A DNA stretch of 64,000 nucleotides. Source: Tumebacillus sp. BK434 (lineage in GTDB: Bacteria; Bacillota; Bacilli; Tumebacillales; Tumebacillaceae). The DNA lies in contig NZ_SLXS01000003.1 of the NCBI RefSeq assembly GCF_004340785.1, positions 343,689 through 407,688 of the forward strand, given 5' to 3'. The notes under the pieces are model-generated. The model did no database searches. It saw only the letters and a list, made by a program, of their open reading frames with translations, and had not been told where the DNA came from. A program made the position numbers and the translations under genes. Positions 1-8,445 of this stretch are shown here, piece by piece. Position 1 is the first letter of the stretch, and every line of letters begins with the position of its first letter.

Positions 1-180
1 TCTTTGAACGCGGCAGGCCCGCAGCGGCGCCGCATGCTCGACCTCGGATTGGTTCCGCAGGCGGTCATCGAAGCCCTGCGCAAGAGCCCGGCCGGAGACC
101 CGGTCGCCTATCGCATCCGCGGCGCGGTGATCGCGCTGCGCCGGGAAGAAGCGTCGCTCGTGATGGTCACGCGCATCTAA
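1..180 (+). CDS. feoA: FeoA-domain protein, 3' end only
   Basis: The frame is open from base 1 to TAA at 178-180, giving the last 59 residues; the start lies outside the window. The stretch RRRMLDLGLVPQ, followed by a strand-rich tail with a conserved RG and the ending SLVMV, is the hallmark of the small SH3-like FeoA protein. FeoA is a cytosolic accessory of the FeoB ferrous iron transporter. It lies 31 bases before feoB and is surely co-transcribed with it. Confidence 0.85.
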   Translation, partial: SLNAAGPQRRRMLDLGLVPQAVIEALRKSPAGDPVAYRIRGAVIALRREEASLVMVTRI

Positions 181-211
181 TTTCGCATGTTGTGCAAAGG
201 AGGGGATAAAT

Positions 212-1003
212 ATGTCGCAAACTTCATGTTGTCAAGGAACTCATGCCGCTTGTACGGAGCGGTTCGAGATCGAGCTGCAGAGTCCCGATGACCTCGTCAT
301 CGCGCTGGCCGGCAACCCCAACACAGGCAAGAGCACCGTATTTAACGCTTTGACCGGGATGAATCAGCACACCGGCAACTGGGCCGGCAAGACGGTCGGC
401 AGCGCGATCGGCCGCTTCCGCCATCGGGAGCACAGCTTCACGCTGGTCGATCTGCCGGGCACCTACTCTCTTTTGTCCCAATCGGCAGACGAACAAGTCG
501 CCCGTGACTTCATTTGCTTCGGCAACCCGCACGCAACGCTCGTAGTGACCGATGCGACCAATCTGGAGCGCAACTTGAACCTCGCGCTGCAAGTGATGGA
601 GGTGACCGATCGTGTCGTGGTCGCGGTCAACCTGATGGACGAAGCGAAGCGCAAAGGCATCACCATCGACCTCGCCGGCCTGCAGGAGCAGCTCGGCGTC
701 CCGGTGATCCCGCTGTCGGCCCGCAAAGGCGAAGGCTTGCCGGAACTGAAAGACATGCTGCTGAAAGTCGCTCTGGGCGAGGTGCAGCCCGCCCCGAAAC
801 TGCTCCCTTATTCGGAAGAAGTGGAACGGGCGGTGGCCGACTTGCTCCCGCAGGTCGAACCGCTGGTCGGCGGCGTGCTCCGCCCGCGCTGGGTGGCGCT
901 CCGCCTGCTCGACGGCGATGAATCGGTGCTGGCCGCGCTTGAACAATACACGCTGGAGCCTCCGCGCCAGATCCGCTCCGGCGAGGTGGTGATACCGCAA
1001 TGA
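212..1003 (+). CDS. feoB: FeoB GTPase domain, separate polypeptide
   Basis: This is the cytosolic G-protein half of the ferrous iron transporter FeoB. The G1 motif GNPNTGKST is at residues 34-42, DLPG (G3) at 80-83, NLMD (G4) at 140-143 and SAR (G5) near 170. A helical domain resembling the FeoB GDI spacer follows, and the protein stops at residue 263 before any membrane segment. The strong ribosome site AAAGGAGGGG ends a few bases before ATG. The N-terminus carries an unusual short Cys-containing tail (SCCQGTHAAC). The last codons overlap the next gene by four bases (ATGA), so the two halves are translationally coupled. FeoB is normally one chain of about 650-780 residues, so this is a split version; both parts are intact, which argues against a recent frameshift. 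Confidence 0.9.
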   Translation: MSQTSCCQGTHAACTERFEIELQSPDDLVIALAGNPNTGKSTVFNALTGMNQHTGNWAGKTVGSAIGRFRHREHSFTLVDLPGTYSLLSQSADEQVARDFICFGNPHATLVVTDATNLERNLNLALQVMEVTDRVVVAVNLMDEAKRKGITIDLAGLQEQLGVPVIPLSARKGEGLPELKDMLLKVALGEVQPAPKLLPYSEEVERAVADLLPQVEPLVGGVLRPRWVALRLLDGDESVLAALEQYTLEPPRQIRSGEVVIPQ

Positions 1004-2394
1004 ACCAAGGACAATTCCAGCAGTTAAAAAATCTGATGCAAAACGTCCAGCAAGCGGACACCTCCGCTTTGCGCGACCAGATGGTCAGCGACATCTACGC
1101 CCGGACGGAAGCGATCGTCTCGCAGACGGTGACGCTGCCGGAGAACAAGACCCAGCTCGATTTTGACCGTCGGCTCGACAACGTGTTGACGTCGCGCTGG
1201 CTCGGCTATCCGATCATGCTGCTGATGCTCGGCACCGTGTTTTACGTGACGATCGCCGGAGCGAACGTCCCGTCCGGACTGTTGGCCGACTTCTTTTTCT
1301 GGATCGAGGGCTATCTGACCGCTGTGTTCACGTGGCTCGGCACCCCGGCTTGGGTGCATGGCGTGCTGATCGAAGGCCTGTACCGCGGCACCGCCTGGGT
1401 GGTGTCGGTGATGCTGCCGCCGATGGCGATCTTCTTCCCGGTGTTCGCGATCCTCGAGGACTTTGGCTATCTGCCACGGGTGGCGTTTAACCTCGACCGC
1501 TTTTTCAAAAAGGCGGGGGCACACGGCAAGCAGGCGTTGACGATGAGCATGGGCTTTGGCTGCAACGCGGCCGGGGTCACCGCCTGCCGGATCATCGAGT
1601 CGCCCCGCGAGCGGATCATCGCGATCATCACGAACAACTTCGTGCCGTGCAACGGGCGCTTTCCGACGCTGATCACCTTGGCCACCCTGTTCATGGGCGG
1701 CGCGGTCGGGCTGGCGTACGGCAGTCTGGTCGCGACAGGCGTGGTGGTCGGGCTGGTGTTGATCGGCATCTCGGCGACCTTGTCGGTGTCGTGGCTGCTG
1801 TCCAAGACGCTCTTGCGCGGCATCCCGTCCAATTTCACCTTGGAGCTGCCGCCGTACCGCAAACCGCAGTTCGGCCGCCTGATGATCCGCTCGGTGTACG
1901 ACCGCACGATCTTCGTGCTGAAGCGTGCGGTCATCGTCGCCGCCCCGGCCGGGGTGGCGACGTGGATCCTCGCCAACATATTCGTGGGCGATCTGAGCAT
2001 CCTGCAGCATGCCGCCCTGTTCCTCGACCCGTTTGCCCGGGCGATCGGGCTGGACGGCTACATCCTGATGGCGTTCATCCTCGGGCTGCCGGCGAACGAG
2101 ATCGTGCTGCCGATCCTGATCATGAGCTATCTGTCTACCGGTGCGATGACCGAGATGGACTCGCTGGCGGAGCTGAAGAACCTGTTCCTCTCCTACGGCT
2201 GGACTTGGCTGACCGCGCTGTGCATGATGCTCTTCTCGCTCCTGCACTACCCGTGCGGCACCACGATGTGGACGATCGCCAAAGAGACGAAGAGCACGAA
2301 ATGGACGCTGGTGGCGATCCTGCTGCCGACCGGCATCGCGCTTGGGGTCTGCTTCCTCGTGGCGCAGACCGTTCGCTTCTTCGGCTGGGTATAA
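1000..2394 (+). CDS. feoB: FeoB membrane permease domain, separate polypeptide
   Basis: This is the transport half of FeoB, 464 residues. A linker of about 65 residues precedes many membrane helices. Conserved pieces are EDFGYLPR at 153-160, GFGCN at 185-189 with its pore cysteine, PCNGR at 216-220 with a second cysteine, and LPANEIVLPI in the second Gate region. GFGCN is followed by AAGV and not the commoner VPA, marking a less usual FeoB subgroup. A GAGG-type ribosome site lies inside the 3' end of the preceding gene. It should form an Fe(II) channel at the cell membrane together with the separate GTPase subunit and FeoA. A strong terminator follows directly. Confidence 0.9.
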   Translation: MNQGQFQQLKNLMQNVQQADTSALRDQMVSDIYARTEAIVSQTVTLPENKTQLDFDRRLDNVLTSRWLGYPIMLLMLGTVFYVTIAGANVPSGLLADFFFWIEGYLTAVFTWLGTPAWVHGVLIEGLYRGTAWVVSVMLPPMAIFFPVFAILEDFGYLPRVAFNLDRFFKKAGAHGKQALTMSMGFGCNAAGVTACRIIESPRERIIAIITNNFVPCNGRFPTLITLATLFMGGAVGLAYGSLVATGVVVGLVLIGISATLSVSWLLSKTLLRGIPSNFTLELPPYRKPQFGRLMIRSVYDRTIFVLKRAVIVAAPAGVATWILANIFVGDLSILQHAALFLDPFARAIGLDGYILMAFILGLPANEIVLPILIMSYLSTGAMTEMDSLAELKNLFLSYGWTWLTALCMMLFSLLHYPCGTTMWTIAKETKSTKWTLVAILLPTGIALGVCFLVAQTVRFFGWV

Positions 2395-2406
2395 GCAGAC
2401 AACGGC

Positions 2407-2440
2407 AAGACCCTTTCCAGTGGCGGAAAGGGTCTTTTTG
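2407..2440 (+). terminator. Rho-independent terminator of feo operon
   Basis: A perfect 12-bp stem (2407-2418 with 2425-2436), a 6-base loop, and a run of T follow the feoB stop. Confidence 0.9.
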
Positions 2441-2451
2441 CGCCAGACGCC

Positions 2452-2703
2452 TTACACGCGGTCGCGCTTCTTCAGCAATTTTTGGATCCGTTTGAGCTGG
2501 ATCAGCTCGCGCACCTGCGACTTGATCACTTTCAGGATCGTCTCGTCGCTCATCTGTGCCACCGTCTCCTCGCCGTGATGACGAACGGTCGCGGCACAGA
2601 GGTTCTGCAGAAAATCATAATAGTCCTGCGCCGTATAGTCGCCCGGCAGATGGACGGCCAGTTCGTCGGCGTATTGCCGGAGTTCAGCTTGTAATCGTTC
2701 CAA
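2452..2703 (-). CDS. Small hypothetical helical protein
   Basis: An 83-residue protein with a TTG start at 2703-2701 behind the ribosome site AAGGAAGGG. It is rich in charged residues, with no signal peptide or membrane segment, and ends in a lysine/arginine-rich helix (KRIQKLLKKRDRV). I do not recognise a family. It is convergent with the feo operon and divergent from the YlbF-family gene. The ribosome site and the clear spacing make it a likely real gene. Confidence 0.6.
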   Translation of the reverse strand: MERLQAELRQYADELAVHLPGDYTAQDYYDFLQNLCAATVRHHGEETVAQMSDETILKVIKSQVRELIQLKRIQKLLKKRDRV

Positions 2704-2790
2704 TATTTTTCCCTTCCTTTATTTGCATATTTCCATGTAGAAATCTTCGTTTTGGAGTACAATGTAACTATGGTGAAGGAGGTTTTCACA

Positions 2791-3240
2791 GTGAACGCTG
2801 TTCAACATACATCGATTGCCGACGTTTTGACCAAGGCGGACGAGATCGCCAGCCTGCTCCGCTCGTCCGAAGAAATGAAACGCTTCCGCCAGGCGGAAGA
2901 CAAGATCGCCCGCCACGGCGACGCCCAAGCGCTCCTGTTTGTCGTCAAGGCCAAGCGCAACCAGTACTCGCAGCTCTCCCTGCGCCACGGGTACGATCAC
3001 CCGGCGGTGACCAAGGCCAAGCAGGAGTATGATGAGGTGCTTGACCGCATCGCGCAGATCCCGCTGATCGACGAACTGCAGACGGCACAGGAAGACTTGA
3101 ACGATGTCATTCAAGGCATCCTGCATACGCTCGTGTCGTCCGTTCACAACATGCTGCCCGTCGAAAAAGGCGAAGAGCCCGGCGACGGGGCCAGCGGCGG
3201 CTGCGGCAGCTGCTCCTCGGGCGGCTGCGGACGCCACTGA
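2791..3240 (+). CDS. YlbF/YmcA family regulator with Cys-rich tail
   Basis: A 149-residue all-helical protein of the YlbF/YmcA family. In B. subtilis YlbF, YmcA and YaaT form an Fe-S-containing complex acting on RNase Y, competence, biofilm formation and sporulation. The N-terminal DVLTKADEIASLLRSSEE and the middle KAKQEYDEVLDRI are family-typical. The C-terminus is glycine- and cysteine-rich (GGCGSCSSGGCGRH), consistent with cluster binding. I chose GTG at 2791 because AAGGAGG at 2776-2782 sits 8 bases upstream; upstream ATG codons overlap or precede that site. The closest equivalent is probably YlbF, but the exact paralogue is uncertain. Confidence 0.75.
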   Translation: MNAVQHTSIADVLTKADEIASLLRSSEEMKRFRQAEDKIARHGDAQALLFVVKAKRNQYSQLSLRHGYDHPAVTKAKQEYDEVLDRIAQIPLIDELQTAQEDLNDVIQGILHTLVSSVHNMLPVEKGEEPGDGASGGCGSCSSGGCGRH

Positions 3241-3256
3241 TCGGCAAAATGGGAAG

Positions 3257-3289
3257 AAAGCCAGCAGATCGCTCTGCTGGCTTTTTTAT
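3257..3289. terminator. Bidirectional terminator
   Basis: The 12-bp stem AAAGCCAGCAGA (3257-3268) pairs with 3273-3284 and is followed by T residues. It serves the YlbF-family gene and, on the other strand, the end of the aldo/keto reductase gene, whose stop codon abuts it. Confidence 0.85.
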
Positions 3290-4152
3290 TGCGCGCGCGG
3301 GTACCAGGTGTCGGAGCCCCAGACCGACGCTTTCCACGGCAAGGTCTGCGGGGTGGCGAGATGCATGATCTCTTTCCAGAAGTCGAGCCGCTCCTGCTCG
3401 GTCATCGGCTGGAAGTTCTCCGCGATGGCAAGGTTTTTCTCCAACTGCTCCATCGACTCCATGCCGACGATCGACGTGGAGATCGGCAGGGACAGGGTGT
3501 AGCGCAGCGCCTGCTCATACCAGTTGCCGAGCTTGCCGAGCGCCAGCACCTTCATCCCGACGATCCCCATGCCCTTCTCGCGCGCCAACGGCACAAACTC
3601 ATGCGCGAAAGAATAGATGTGGTGATCGAGCGCCGACAGGGCGACCAAAGCGCTGTCGAAGTCAAAGCGGCGGATCGCTTCGACCAGCACCTGCGGGTTG
3701 GTGTGGCCGGAGATGGAGAGCTTTTTGACGAGGCCCTGCTCCTGCGCTTCGAGCAGCGCTTTGATCGCGCCGTCTTCGGCAAAACAGCGGTCGAGCTGTT
3801 CGATCGTCACCATGTTGTGCAGCCGCCACTCGTCAACATGGTCGGTCTGCAGGCGCTCCAGGCTCGCTTCGAGCAGGCGCAGCGAGCCGTCGCGCGTGCG
3901 GTCGTGCGTTTTCGTGGCGATCTTCACCTCGTGGCGGCGGCCCTGCAGCGCGAGGCCGAGGCGGTGTTCCGACTGCCCTTCTGAGTAGCTGGGGGCGGTG
4001 TCAAAGTATGTAATGCCGCGGTCGATCGCGGTGTTGACGATCTGGATCGCTTCGTCTTCTGTGCAGTTATGTTCATCCACGATGCGCTGTGCGCCAAAGC
4101 TGAGCAGAGGTACCTGCCAGCCGGTACGGCCAAACGGTTGTTGGATCATCAT
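3286..4152 (-). CDS. Aldo/keto reductase
   Basis: A 288-residue cytosolic NAD(P)H-dependent oxidoreductase of the AKR superfamily. The catalytic tetrad is visible: Asp and Tyr in FDTAPSYSEG, Lys in IATKTHDR and His in WRLHNM. The N-terminus FGRTGWQVPLLSFGAQRI is family-typical. The C-terminus is shorter than in classical AKRs, as in the many uncharacterised bacterial members without a 4Fe-4S tail. Substrate cannot be inferred. It is a single gene between terminators. Confidence 0.85.
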   Translation of the reverse strand: MMIQQPFGRTGWQVPLLSFGAQRIVDEHNCTEDEAIQIVNTAIDRGITYFDTAPSYSEGQSEHRLGLALQGRRHEVKIATKTHDRTRDGSLRLLEASLERLQTDHVDEWRLHNMVTIEQLDRCFAEDGAIKALLEAQEQGLVKKLSISGHTNPQVLVEAIRRFDFDSALVALSALDHHIYSFAHEFVPLAREKGMGIVGMKVLALGKLGNWYEQALRYTLSLPISTSIVGMESMEQLEKNLAIAENFQPMTEQERLDFWKEIMHLATPQTLPWKASVWGSDTWYPRAQ

Positions 4153-4230
4153 CTATACATCCTTTCTGTTTCCGGCGGTAAGCTGCAAGAGAGCATTTCT
4201 CTACTTTATGCAGGATACCCTTTTTCTAAG

Positions 4231-4270
4231 CAAAAAAGCAGCCCTTTCCGCAAAATTCGAAAGGGCTGCT
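4231..4270 (-). terminator. Terminator of the DUF4397 gene
   Basis: A perfect 12-bp stem (4237-4248 with 4259-4270) with, on the minus strand, a trailing run of T (plus-strand A run 4232-4237). Confidence 0.9.
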
Positions 4271-4285
4271 TGTTGCAAAGACCGC

Positions 4286-5560
4286 TTAGCCTTCCGGGAT
4301 CAGTTCGCTGGCCAGCGGGGGCTGACCGCCGGCAAGACCGACCACGTACAGCGTGTAGGTCACGTCCGGGTCGAAGCGCATCTTCGGCAGGCGCAGCAGG
4401 ACGTCCTTTTTGCCGGCCAGACGCAGTTCAAGGTCGCGGCGGCCGGGAGTGACTTGCAGGTACGGCGACTTTTCTTTGAAGGTCAGGTGGCTGATCAGCA
4501 CTTTGCCTGAAGGCAGCGTGACGTCTACCGCCGGTGCGTTTGGCGAGAGATGGACGATCTTGACGCGGGAGAAACCGGGCCGCGCTTTCTTCGGCTCATC
4601 CTCGATCATGATCGGGCGGACGTCTTTAAACGAACCGCCGATCGCGACGGTGTAGGATTGGTTCGGCTTGGCGTTGAACGTGGTGTCGATCAGCGCGCCG
4701 ACCTGTTTCCCATAGCGAAAGACCTGCACGCGATGCCGGCCCGGCGTCAGCGGGAAGTAGTCGCTGATGCCTTCAAAATCCACGTCTTCCGCCGCCTTTT
4801 TCCCGTCGATGTAGATGTCGACGCCCGGTGTGTCCGGCGAGGCATGGAAGAAACGAATGCGTGCGCCAGTCGCAGGCTGGCCGACCGGCTTCACGACCGG
4901 GATTGCTTCCGGCTCGACCAGCTCGGAGATCGGCAGCACCGCTGTGCCAGCGTCGGGCAGCAGGCCGATGTCGGTGATCACGCCTTCCTGCGGCACGTTC
5001 TCCACCGCTTCATACGCACTGTCTGTCATCAAGCCGACCGCTTGCCCCATCCCGTCCTGCTGTACGGGCACGCTGCCCGACAGCGGGAACGGGAAGGTCT
5101 CTCCGGGCGTGTAGGTGTGCGACGTCTCCGGCAGGACACCGGGCTGAAACGGTACGGTCGGCTGCACCTGCTGCCCCCATCCCGATGTCGCCTGCGGGCT
5201 CAGGTAGCCCGGTTGCACCGGCGTCTGGCCCGGCCCGGCTGCCGGCATCGGCATCGTTCCGCTCTGCCCGGCAAGCATATCGACATCGCCGGCCCCCATC
5301 CCGGCCGGCGCTCCCATCTGGTTGGCGAATTGGACGTTCATTTGCTTCAATACTTCATCAAGCATCCCTTTCAACTGATCCTGCGTGTTCTCACGCTCGA
5401 CCAGCGAGTTGACATCCTGATGCTGCTCCTGAAGCAAACGGCACGCTTCCTGCATAAAGTCATACTGATTCTGCTGGCTCTCCTGCACCAAATCGACCAA
5501 CTTCTCGACCTCGCGAGCCAATTGCTCAAACGCAACAAGTTGTCGTTCCTCTCTGTTCAA
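4286..5560 (-). CDS. DUF4397 domain protein with N-terminal coiled coil
   Basis: A 424-residue protein. The start is TTG at 5560-5558, preceded by GAGGAGG at the right distance; the frame stays open 29 codons further up but without a ribosome site. Residues 1-80 form a predicted coiled coil rich in Glu/Gln. Residues 80-210 are a low-complexity Pro/Gly/Gln linker. The C-terminal half carries two copies of a beta-sandwich DUF4397 module: ARIRFFHASPDTPGVDIYID and then SRVKIVHLSPNAPAVDVTLP, each with the family's HxSPxxPxVD motif. There is no signal peptide, so it may be cytosolic or a spore or envelope component exported another way. The function of DUF4397 is not established. Confidence 0.75.
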   Translation of the reverse strand: MNREERQLVAFEQLAREVEKLVDLVQESQQNQYDFMQEACRLLQEQHQDVNSLVERENTQDQLKGMLDEVLKQMNVQFANQMGAPAGMGAGDVDMLAGQSGTMPMPAAGPGQTPVQPGYLSPQATSGWGQQVQPTVPFQPGVLPETSHTYTPGETFPFPLSGSVPVQQDGMGQAVGLMTDSAYEAVENVPQEGVITDIGLLPDAGTAVLPISELVEPEAIPVVKPVGQPATGARIRFFHASPDTPGVDIYIDGKKAAEDVDFEGISDYFPLTPGRHRVQVFRYGKQVGALIDTTFNAKPNQSYTVAIGGSFKDVRPIMIEDEPKKARPGFSRVKIVHLSPNAPAVDVTLPSGKVLISHLTFKEKSPYLQVTPGRRDLELRLAGKKDVLLRLPKMRFDPDVTYTLYVVGLAGGQPPLASELIPEG

Positions 5561-5664
5561 ACCCCTAGACCTCCTCGGGAAGGTTGTTGTCGATTCTCCA
5601 CGACTCCCATTCCAAGGTATTACAGGGTCTAGGCAATGGTTCATCAACTTTGCAATTTGGGCTT

Positions 5665-7143
5665 TTACAACAGCGGAGACAACAGCCGCGCCCCCGACTC
5701 CCGCAATTTATCCTTCAGCGGACGTTTCTTGTAGACCTCGCGATCCACCCGCACGCTGTCCTGCAGATCCTGCTGGAAATCCCGTTCCAGCCGCTCGGCG
5801 AACTCCTTGTTGTAGAGAAACGCACCGATCTCAAAGTTCAGCAGGAAACTGCGGATATCAAAATTTGCCGAGCCCAGCGACGCCACTTCGTCGTCGATGA
5901 TCAGCACCTTCGTGTGCAAGATGCCCTTTTGGTACTGATAGATCTTCACCCCGGCTTCGAGCAGCTCCGAAAAATACGACCGCGACGCCCAGTAGGTGAC
6001 CTGGTACTCCGACACCCCCTGCAAGAGCAGGCGCACATCCACACCGCTCAGCGCCGCCATCTTGAGCGCCATGATCAGGCTGTCATCCGGGATAAAATAC
6101 GCGGTCTGCAGATAGATCCGCTTCTCGGCCGTCGCACAGGCCGTAAAGAACATCTGCCGGATCGAATCGAACTCCGCATCGGGGCCGCTCGGCACGATCT
6201 GCACCAGCATGTTCCCGACCGGCTCCGGCTGCGGATAATACTTGTCGGCGGTGATCTTTTGTCTCGTCACAAAATACCAGTCGTTCAGAAACGTCTTCTG
6301 CATCAATTGCACGCTGTCGCCGCGCACCAGGAGGTGCGTATCGCGCCAGAAGCCGAGTTTAGGGTCGCGCGACAGATACTCATCGCCGATGTTCATCCCG
6401 CCGAGCAGCCCGACCTGGCCGTCAACGACGACGATTTTGCGATGATTGCGGAAGTTCAGGCGGCTGCTCAGAAATGGAAAGCGCACCGGAAAAAACACCG
6501 CCACGTCGATTCCCGCATCGCGCATCTCCTGAAAAAACCGCTTTGACGTCTTGTGCGAGCCCAGACCGTCCACCATCACCCGCACCTCGACGCCTTGCCG
6601 CTTTTTGCGCAGCAAGAGCTGCTGCGTGTCCCGCCCGATCTGATCATCCCGAAAGATGTAGTACATCAGGTGGATGTGATCCTGCGCCTTTTCCAACTCT
6701 TCGAACAGCACCTGAAATTTCAATTTGCCGTCGGTCAGCACTTCGAAGCTGTTGTTGCTGGTCAGCGGCGACAGCGAGTTCTGCAGCGACAGGCGCACGA
6801 GCCGCTTTTTCTGCTCGACGCCGTAGCCGAACAGCACATGATCTTCGCTCAGTTGCCGGAGCTGCTTGTCCACGATCGACTCCAGCCTGCCGCCTGCCAT
6901 GTGCTTGTGGCGAAACAGTTTCTCTTGGCGCGCATTGCGGCCCCCCGCCAGATAGATCAGGAAGCCGAGAATCGGAAGTAACGTGAGTACGATCAGCCAG
7001 GCCACCGTTTTCCCGGGGTTGCGGTTCTCCAGAATGATGACCGTCCCGATGAAAAGCACCTGCAAGAGCCCGATGCAAAGCAGAATCATCCAGAAGATCG
7101 TCTTCACCACCCTTGCGATTCGCTGTCCCTCTAGTATGTGCAA
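5665..7143 (-). CDS. cls: Cardiolipin synthase (phospholipase D family)
   Basis: About 490 residues. Two N-terminal membrane helices are followed by two PLD domains, each with an HKD motif: NHRKIVVVDGQVGLLGG in the middle and LHTKVLIIDDEVASLGSANF near the C-terminus. Bacterial Cls enzymes condense two phosphatidylglycerols into cardiolipin and glycerol at the membrane. Length and order match the family. The start is uncertain: the TTG at 7143 lies in the T run of the preceding terminator, and an in-frame GTG near residue 12-13, behind AGAGGGA, is also plausible. Confidence 0.9.
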   Translation of the reverse strand: MHILEGQRIARVVKTIFWMILLCIGLLQVLFIGTVIILENRNPGKTVAWLIVLTLLPILGFLIYLAGGRNARQEKLFRHKHMAGGRLESIVDKQLRQLSEDHVLFGYGVEQKKRLVRLSLQNSLSPLTSNNSFEVLTDGKLKFQVLFEELEKAQDHIHLMYYIFRDDQIGRDTQQLLLRKKRQGVEVRVMVDGLGSHKTSKRFFQEMRDAGIDVAVFFPVRFPFLSSRLNFRNHRKIVVVDGQVGLLGGMNIGDEYLSRDPKLGFWRDTHLLVRGDSVQLMQKTFLNDWYFVTRQKITADKYYPQPEPVGNMLVQIVPSGPDAEFDSIRQMFFTACATAEKRIYLQTAYFIPDDSLIMALKMAALSGVDVRLLLQGVSEYQVTYWASRSYFSELLEAGVKIYQYQKGILHTKVLIIDDEVASLGSANFDIRSFLLNFEIGAFLYNKEFAERLERDFQQDLQDSVRVDREVYKKRPLKDKLRESGARLLSPLL

Positions 7144-7178
7144 AAAAAGGCACCTCCATGTTAGGAGGTGCCTTTTTT
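7142..7178. terminator. Strong terminator between two minus-strand genes
   Basis: A stem of about 15 bp (7142-7157 with 7164-7178) flanked by A and T runs on both sides, so it can act in both directions. Confidence 0.85.
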
Positions 7179-7395
7179 AGCAGTACACGTCAATCCGCTG
7201 CCCGACCGCCGTATGGCTGCGCTGCTCCGTGGCAGAAGCAGCGACGATCGTCTCTTTAGTCTCATGCTGCACCACTCTCGAGCCATTGGACAGCGTCGTG
7301 TGAAACGCAAAATCATGTTGCACGTACTTGACAGGCTGCCGTTGCATCGACATCTGTTGATGTTGCGAAGAAGAACCCCCGATCCCCTCTACCAC
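7177..7395 (-). CDS. Small hypothetical protein
   Basis: A 72-residue protein, not recognised. GTG at 7395-7393 is chosen because AAGGAGG (plus strand 7404-7410) lies 8 bases before it; an in-frame ATG at 7422 would place that site inside the gene. It is rich in Gln, Ser and His and ends in Cys. There is no membrane segment. A strong terminator overlaps its stop codon, so it is probably a one-gene transcript. Confidence 0.55.
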   Translation of the reverse strand: MVEGIGGSSSQHQQMSMQRQPVKYVQHDFAFHTTLSNGSRVVQHETKETIVAASATEQRSHTAVGQRIDVYC

Positions 7396-7479
7396 GACCA
7401 CTACCTCCTTAGGTAAATTCATAATGTTATGAATATCTTAACATAGGAGGGGCAGTTTGAACCAGAGATAAGTTTCGAC

Positions 7480-8445
7480 TTATTGCAACACGACCGGCTT
7501 CTGCGCCACGCCAAGCTCGCGCATACGGCTGTCGACCAGCGACTGCACCCGTCCGTCCAGCTCTTCATAATACTGATGCGCCGGCAGCGACAGCAGTTCC
7601 AGCGTGTCGTCGTACAGCGCCCAGATCAGCCAATCCAGCTGCTGCAGCACCTTGTCGCCTTCGAGCAGCCGGAAGCGCACCAGGCAATGGGCATCCGGAA
7701 CATGCTCCGGCTCGCCTTCGATCGTGTCGGACAGCTCGACCGACACGGCGAGGCCTTCGCCTGCCAGCTCGGTGCTAAAGCCTGCCGCCACGTCCTGCGC
7801 GATCGCAAACACATGCTCCTCGGCCGCCCGAAGCGTTGCTTCCGGCACTTCGCCTTGCCGGATCACGTCATAGGCGTTCAACTTGGGGATGCCGAGCTGG
7901 TTCAGCGTCTTCTCGATCATTTCGCGGTGCGCCCCGTACAATTGCTCGACATGTCCGATCGGGCGCAGCGCGAGCATCACATGCCCGCGAAAGACAGAAT
8001 AACCGAAACAGTCCTTCCAGTCGATGCGCGTCTGGAACGGCCCTTGCGTGAGCAGACCGACACGCGGTGCAAACATTGTCACGCCGTCGCGGTCGAACAG
8101 GACCGCTTCCTCGCGCCGCGTGCGGCTCTTGAAGTAGAACGGCCACAACACGCAGACGGTCACCAGCCCGATCAGCATCCCGGCGAACAACGCTTCGACA
8201 TCGCTGATCTCGAGCAGTTTCTCCCGCGTGATCACCCGCACAGCGGAGATGACGAGCAGTGAGATCGCCAGCGGCACCATGTATTTGTAAAACGTCATCT
8301 TCTCCTCAGCCCCGGTCTGCACATCGACCCGCTGCAGCACTTCATGCTGCCGGCAGTGGCGGCGGATCAGATACGCCCGGACCGGCACGTTCAAGCCGTA
8401 CAAAGCCATCCAGATGCCAAAGACGAGCCAAAATCCGGCCATCAT
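7480..8445 (-). CDS. Membrane protein of unknown function, second of a tandem pair
   Basis: A 321-residue protein. The start is ATG at 8445 behind GAGGTGG, overlapping the upstream stop by four bases (ATGA). An N-terminal membrane helix (MMAGFWLVFGIWMALYGL) is followed by two central helices (about residues 50-105) and a soluble C-terminal domain of about 210 residues with no motif I recognise. Size and layout match the upstream neighbour, suggesting paralogy and a heteromeric membrane complex. Confidence 0.65.
   Translation of the reverse strand: MMAGFWLVFGIWMALYGLNVPVRAYLIRRHCRQHEVLQRVDVQTGAEEKMTFYKYMVPLAISLLVISAVRVITREKLLEISDVEALFAGMLIGLVTVCVLWPFYFKSRTRREEAVLFDRDGVTMFAPRVGLLTQGPFQTRIDWKDCFGYSVFRGHVMLALRPIGHVEQLYGAHREMIEKTLNQLGIPKLNAYDVIRQGEVPEATLRAAEEHVFAIAQDVAAGFSTELAGEGLAVSVELSDTIEGEPEHVPDAHCLVRFRLLEGDKVLQQLDWLIWALYDDTLELLSLPAHQYYEELDGRVQSLVDSRMRELGVAQKPVVLQ

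Noticed and set aside
1024-2247. A 407-codon minus-strand frame opposite feoB
   Set aside because: Antisense shadow of the permease; composition is His/Arg/Gln-rich and featureless.
212-2394. FeoB broken by a frameshift
   Set aside because: Both halves have complete domain borders, and the second has its own ATG overlapping the stop plus a GAGGTGG upstream; this looks like a natural split.
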